Below are positions 61,978 to 64,000 of a stretch of DNA of 64,000 nucleotides, in pieces (the stretch's first letter is position 1; each line of letters opens with the position of its first letter). Origin of the DNA: DATFQE01 sp963739085 (lineage in GTDB: Bacteria; Actinomycetota; Thermoleophilia; Gaiellales; Gaiellaceae); the NCBI GenBank assembly GCA_963739085.1, contig CAVTZA010000010.1, positions 391,515 to 455,514 of the forward strand, read 5' to 3'. The position numbers and the translations under genes were made by a program. The notes beneath the pieces are model-generated. The model searched no databases. It saw only the letters and a program-made list of their open reading frames with translations, and was not told where the DNA came from.

Positions 61978-62921
61978 GCCGCCGGGAACTCCTCGAAGTC
62001 GTCGGCCGGCCGGCTCGGGAAGTCGGCGACGATCCCGACCCGCTCCGGCGCCAGGTGCGCGAGAGCGCGGGACCACATCGAGAACAACACGAGGTGGCCC
62101 GCCTGGGGATCGACCTCGAGGCGCGCGTTCGGCAAGCGCTCGTTCCACCAGCGCCCGTGGCGCGCCCCCGCGAGCGGGTCCCGCGAGCCGTAGAGCAGGA
62201 GCGTCTCCGCCTCGACCGCCTCGGGCTGGAATCCCCACGGCTGCAGGCAGTAACCGGCGATGTCGGCGGCCAGGCCCGTCGCTCCCTGGGCGAACGCGGC
62301 GCGGAGCATCTCGCCCAGACGATTCCTCACGCCCGGGCTCCTGAGGGCCGCCCGGTCGGACGTCCCCTCCGCGGCCAGGAGCCAGAGCGCCTCGTCCGAG
62401 AACGGGTCCGAGGGAACGAGCGACTCCAGGCTCGCGGCCAGGTCGGCGTGTGCCTCCTCCGGCGCCAGGTTGACGAGCCGCTCGAGCTCGGCTCGCTGTT
62501 CGGGATCGATCCAGGGAACCTCGTCGTCAGGCGCGGGCGTTGCGACGACGGCGACCCGGTCGACGAGATCGGGGCGGCCCGCCGCGAGAGCGAGCGCTAC
62601 GCGCCCACCCGCCGACCAGCCCGCGACGCCGACCTGCTCGACGCCCAGCGTGTCCAGGACCGACGCGATGTCATCGGCGGCGGAGTCGACCGTCGCCCAC
62701 CGGCCCGACGTGATGAGATCCGAGCGCCCGTATCCCGGCCGGTCGACCGACAACAGGGTCACGTTGCTCGCCTTCGTGAGCGCCGGGTCGGGGTCGAAGC
62801 TGCCTCCGCCCGGCGCGCTGTGGCAGAAGACCACCAGCCGCTCTTCGGCCGCGGGCCAGAGCGCACGGGTGTTCGTGACGTGGACTGAGACGCGGCGGCC
62901 GGACTCGAGGACGAAACGCAT
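61974..62921 (-). CDS. Alpha/beta hydrolase
   Basis: A 315-residue alpha/beta hydrolase. FCHSAPGGGSFDPDP is the oxyanion-hole region, SVDRPGYGRSDLI follows, the nucleophile elbow is GWSAGG, the acid probably lies in LLLYGSRDPLAGARH, and the catalytic His in DPQAGHLVLF. ATG 62921 is divergent from the WYL regulator gene across 62 bases, which suggests that regulator controls it. Substrate unknown. Confidence 0.88.
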   Translation of the reverse strand: MRFVLESGRRVSVHVTNTRALWPAAEERLVVFCHSAPGGGSFDPDPALTKASNVTLLSVDRPGYGRSDLITSGRWATVDSAADDIASVLDTLGVEQVGVAGWSAGGRVALALAAGRPDLVDRVAVVATPAPDDEVPWIDPEQRAELERLVNLAPEEAHADLAASLESLVPSDPFSDEALWLLAAEGTSDRAALRSPGVRNRLGEMLRAAFAQGATGLAADIAGYCLQPWGFQPEAVEAETLLLYGSRDPLAGARHGRWWNERLPNARLEVDPQAGHLVLFSMWSRALAHLAPERVGIVADFPSRPADDFEEFPAA

Positions 62922-62983
62922 GCCGCCACCCTATCGAGCATTCCCGCCACCTTCTGTCGTGTTAATCGACTACGCTCGAGATC

Positions 62984-63908
62984 GTGCGCGCAAGTCGCCT
63001 CGTCTCGTTCCTGCTGCTCCTGCAGACACGGGGTCAGCTGACCGCGGTCGAGCTGGCCGCGGGGCTCGAGGTCTGGAGCGGACGGTGCAGCGCGACGCGC
63101 AGGCACTCGCCGAGGCCGGGGTGCCGATCGTGTCGGTGCGCGGGCCGGCCGGCGGCTACCGGCTCGAGCGCGGCTATCGAACGAAGCTCACCGGGCTCGA
63201 CACCGCCGAGGCAGAGGCGCTCTTCGTCGGCCCGGCGGCGGAGCTCGGGCTCGGCCGGGAGCTCGCAGCGGCGCGCCTGAAGCTGCTCGCGTCGCTGCCC
63301 GCCGAGCTGCAGGAGCGTGCCGGCCGGGCTGCACAGCTCTTCCACGTCGACACGCGCGGCTGGTTCCGCGAGGAGGATCGCGTCCCGCATCTCCCCGTGC
63401 TCGCAGGGGCGCTCTGGCGCGGGCGTCGCCTCGATATGCGCTACCGCGAGGGGGCCAAGGTCGTATCGCGCCGTCTCGACCCGCTCGGCCTCGTCCTCAA
63501 GGCCGGCGTCTGGTACCTGCTCGCTCGGCGGCGTGGGGAGGAACGCGTGTACCGCGTCTCGAGGATCGTCTCCGCACGGGAACGCGCCGAGCCGAGCACC
63601 CGTGCTCCGGACTTCGACCTCGCTGCCGTCTGGGCGAGCCGCTCGCAGGCGTTCGAGCGGAGCCTCCCTCGGATCGAGGTCACTCTGCGCGTCCCGCGCA
63701 ACCAGGTTCGCTATCTCCGTGCGCCCGGGTCGTCGAGGACGGAGAACGCCCGACCGTTGTCGCCCAGTACGAGGGTCTCGGCAACGCCTTCCGCGGTCTG
63801 CTGGCGCACGGACCCCAGGTCGAGGTGCTAGCCCCGCAAGACCTCCGCGAGCGGATCGCGGCCGCGGCGGCCGAGACGGCAGCCCTTTACGTCAGTCCAC
63901 GAGCGTAG
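62984..63908 (+). pseudogene. WYL-domain transcriptional regulator, frameshifted twice
   Basis: Pieces in three frames assemble into one regulator of about 307 residues. GTG 62984 starts the helix-turn-helix (RLVSFLLLLQTRGQLTAVEL). One missing base near 63073 shifts to RTVQRDAQALAEAGVPIVSV, RGPAGGYRLERGYRTKLTGL and the WYL part (DMRYREGAKVVSRRLDPLGL, VLKAGVWYLLARR). A second missing base near 63728 shifts to VVEDGERPTVVAQYEGLGNA and LRERIAAAAAETAALYVSPR with a stop at 63906-63908. All family parts are present, so sequence error is likely. It would sense a ligand and regulate the divergent hydrolase/YCII pair. Confidence 0.8.
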
Positions 63909-63934
63909 GTCACGAGAGCGCGCGTAGAGACGAG

Positions 63935-63958
63935 AAAGCCGCTGTTTCCAGCGGCTTT
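63935..63958 (-). terminator. Terminator downstream of the tRNA-Ala gene
   Basis: Perfect 10-bp stem AAAGCCGCTG / CAGCGGCTTT with loop TTTC. On the minus strand it starts seven bases after the tRNA 3' end and carries a short T run, so it fits a tRNA terminator; it could also end the WYL gene on the other strand. Confidence 0.85.
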
Positions 63959-63964
63959 ACGAGG

Positions 63965-64000
63965 TGGAGCTAGTCGGACTCGAACCGACGACCTCCTGGG
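63965..64000 (-). tRNA. tRNA-Ala, 3' part (cut by the window edge)
   Basis: The minus strand reads the anticodon-stem 3' side, variable loop AGGTC, a perfect T-arm GTCGGTTCGAGTCCGAC and the acceptor strand TAGCTCC, then the discriminator A. In the acceptor strand position 70 is T, which would pair with G3, the G3:U70 identity element of alanine tRNAs. The 5' half lies beyond base 64000, so the anticodon is not seen. The sequence after the discriminator is CCT, so CCA is not fully encoded. Confidence 0.8.

Overview
The window is one high-GC bacterial segment with dense, translationally coupled genes. Many stop/start pairs overlap (TGATG, ATGA, GTGA, TTGA) and GTG or TTG starts are common. The gene content fits a soil actinobacterium, plausibly of the Thermoleophilia (Gaiellales/Solirubrobacterales): COG4315-type lipoproteins, LAL-type LuxR regulators, cyclase-AAA-TPR proteins and many ABC uptake systems. 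The taxonomic call is inference; there is no rRNA or marker gene in the window.

1-16.2 kb (+ strand) is one long catabolic/uptake run: the end of a ribose-type ABC permease, a creatininase-family amidohydrolase, a HyuB/HyuA pair (HyuB carries an acetone-carboxylase-gamma-like tail), a two-domain cupin, a complete LivKHMGF-type importer, a class V aminotransferase, an aldo/keto reductase, an ornithine-cyclodeaminase-family enzyme and a threonine-dehydratase-like enzyme. It looks like uptake and stepwise breakdown of a nitrogenous amide or cyclic amide.

16.2-19.7 kb holds a divergent hydrolase/TetR pair next to kynureninase. The pair is bracketed by an 85-bp direct repeat, one copy of which is the true 3' end of the kynureninase gene.

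19.7-34.4 kb is a sugar or glycoside regulon. A leftward operon (GH63-like hydrolase, solute-binding protein, two permeases, MalK-type ATPase, double TIM-barrel epimerase) and a rightward operon (second GH63-like hydrolase, long mannose-6-phosphate isomerase, ROK kinase, esterase) flank a GntR regulator fused to a solute-binding-protein domain. A 24-bp palindrome lies in front of both operons.

34.4-45.5 kb is a debris-rich zone bounded by two copies of a 193-bp repeat that begins with the 3' half of a tRNA-Lys. It contains a LuxR regulator, a vanadium haloperoxidase, an orphan peptide-type binding protein, an IS110 transposase remnant, several gene fragments, and an intact membrane-protein/PrsW pair.

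45.6-55 kb contains a COG4315-type lipoprotein, an FAD oxidoreductase with a quinone-oxidoreductase-like gene, a large LuxR/LAL regulator and an RTX-like repeat protein. Three of these genes carry the same roughly 57-bp upstream element at nearly the same distance from the start codon.

55-64 kb contains a decayed hydroxyacid dehydrogenase, a pentapeptide-repeat protein, an adenylate-cyclase/AAA/TPR protein divergent from a caspase-like protease, a YCII protein with a hydrolase, a WYL regulator, and the 3' part of a tRNA-Ala at the right edge.

At least nine otherwise well-preserved genes carry single-base frameshifts, and one gene has a compensating pair. Base-calling or assembly indels are therefore a serious possibility, and gene disruptions here should be read with caution.
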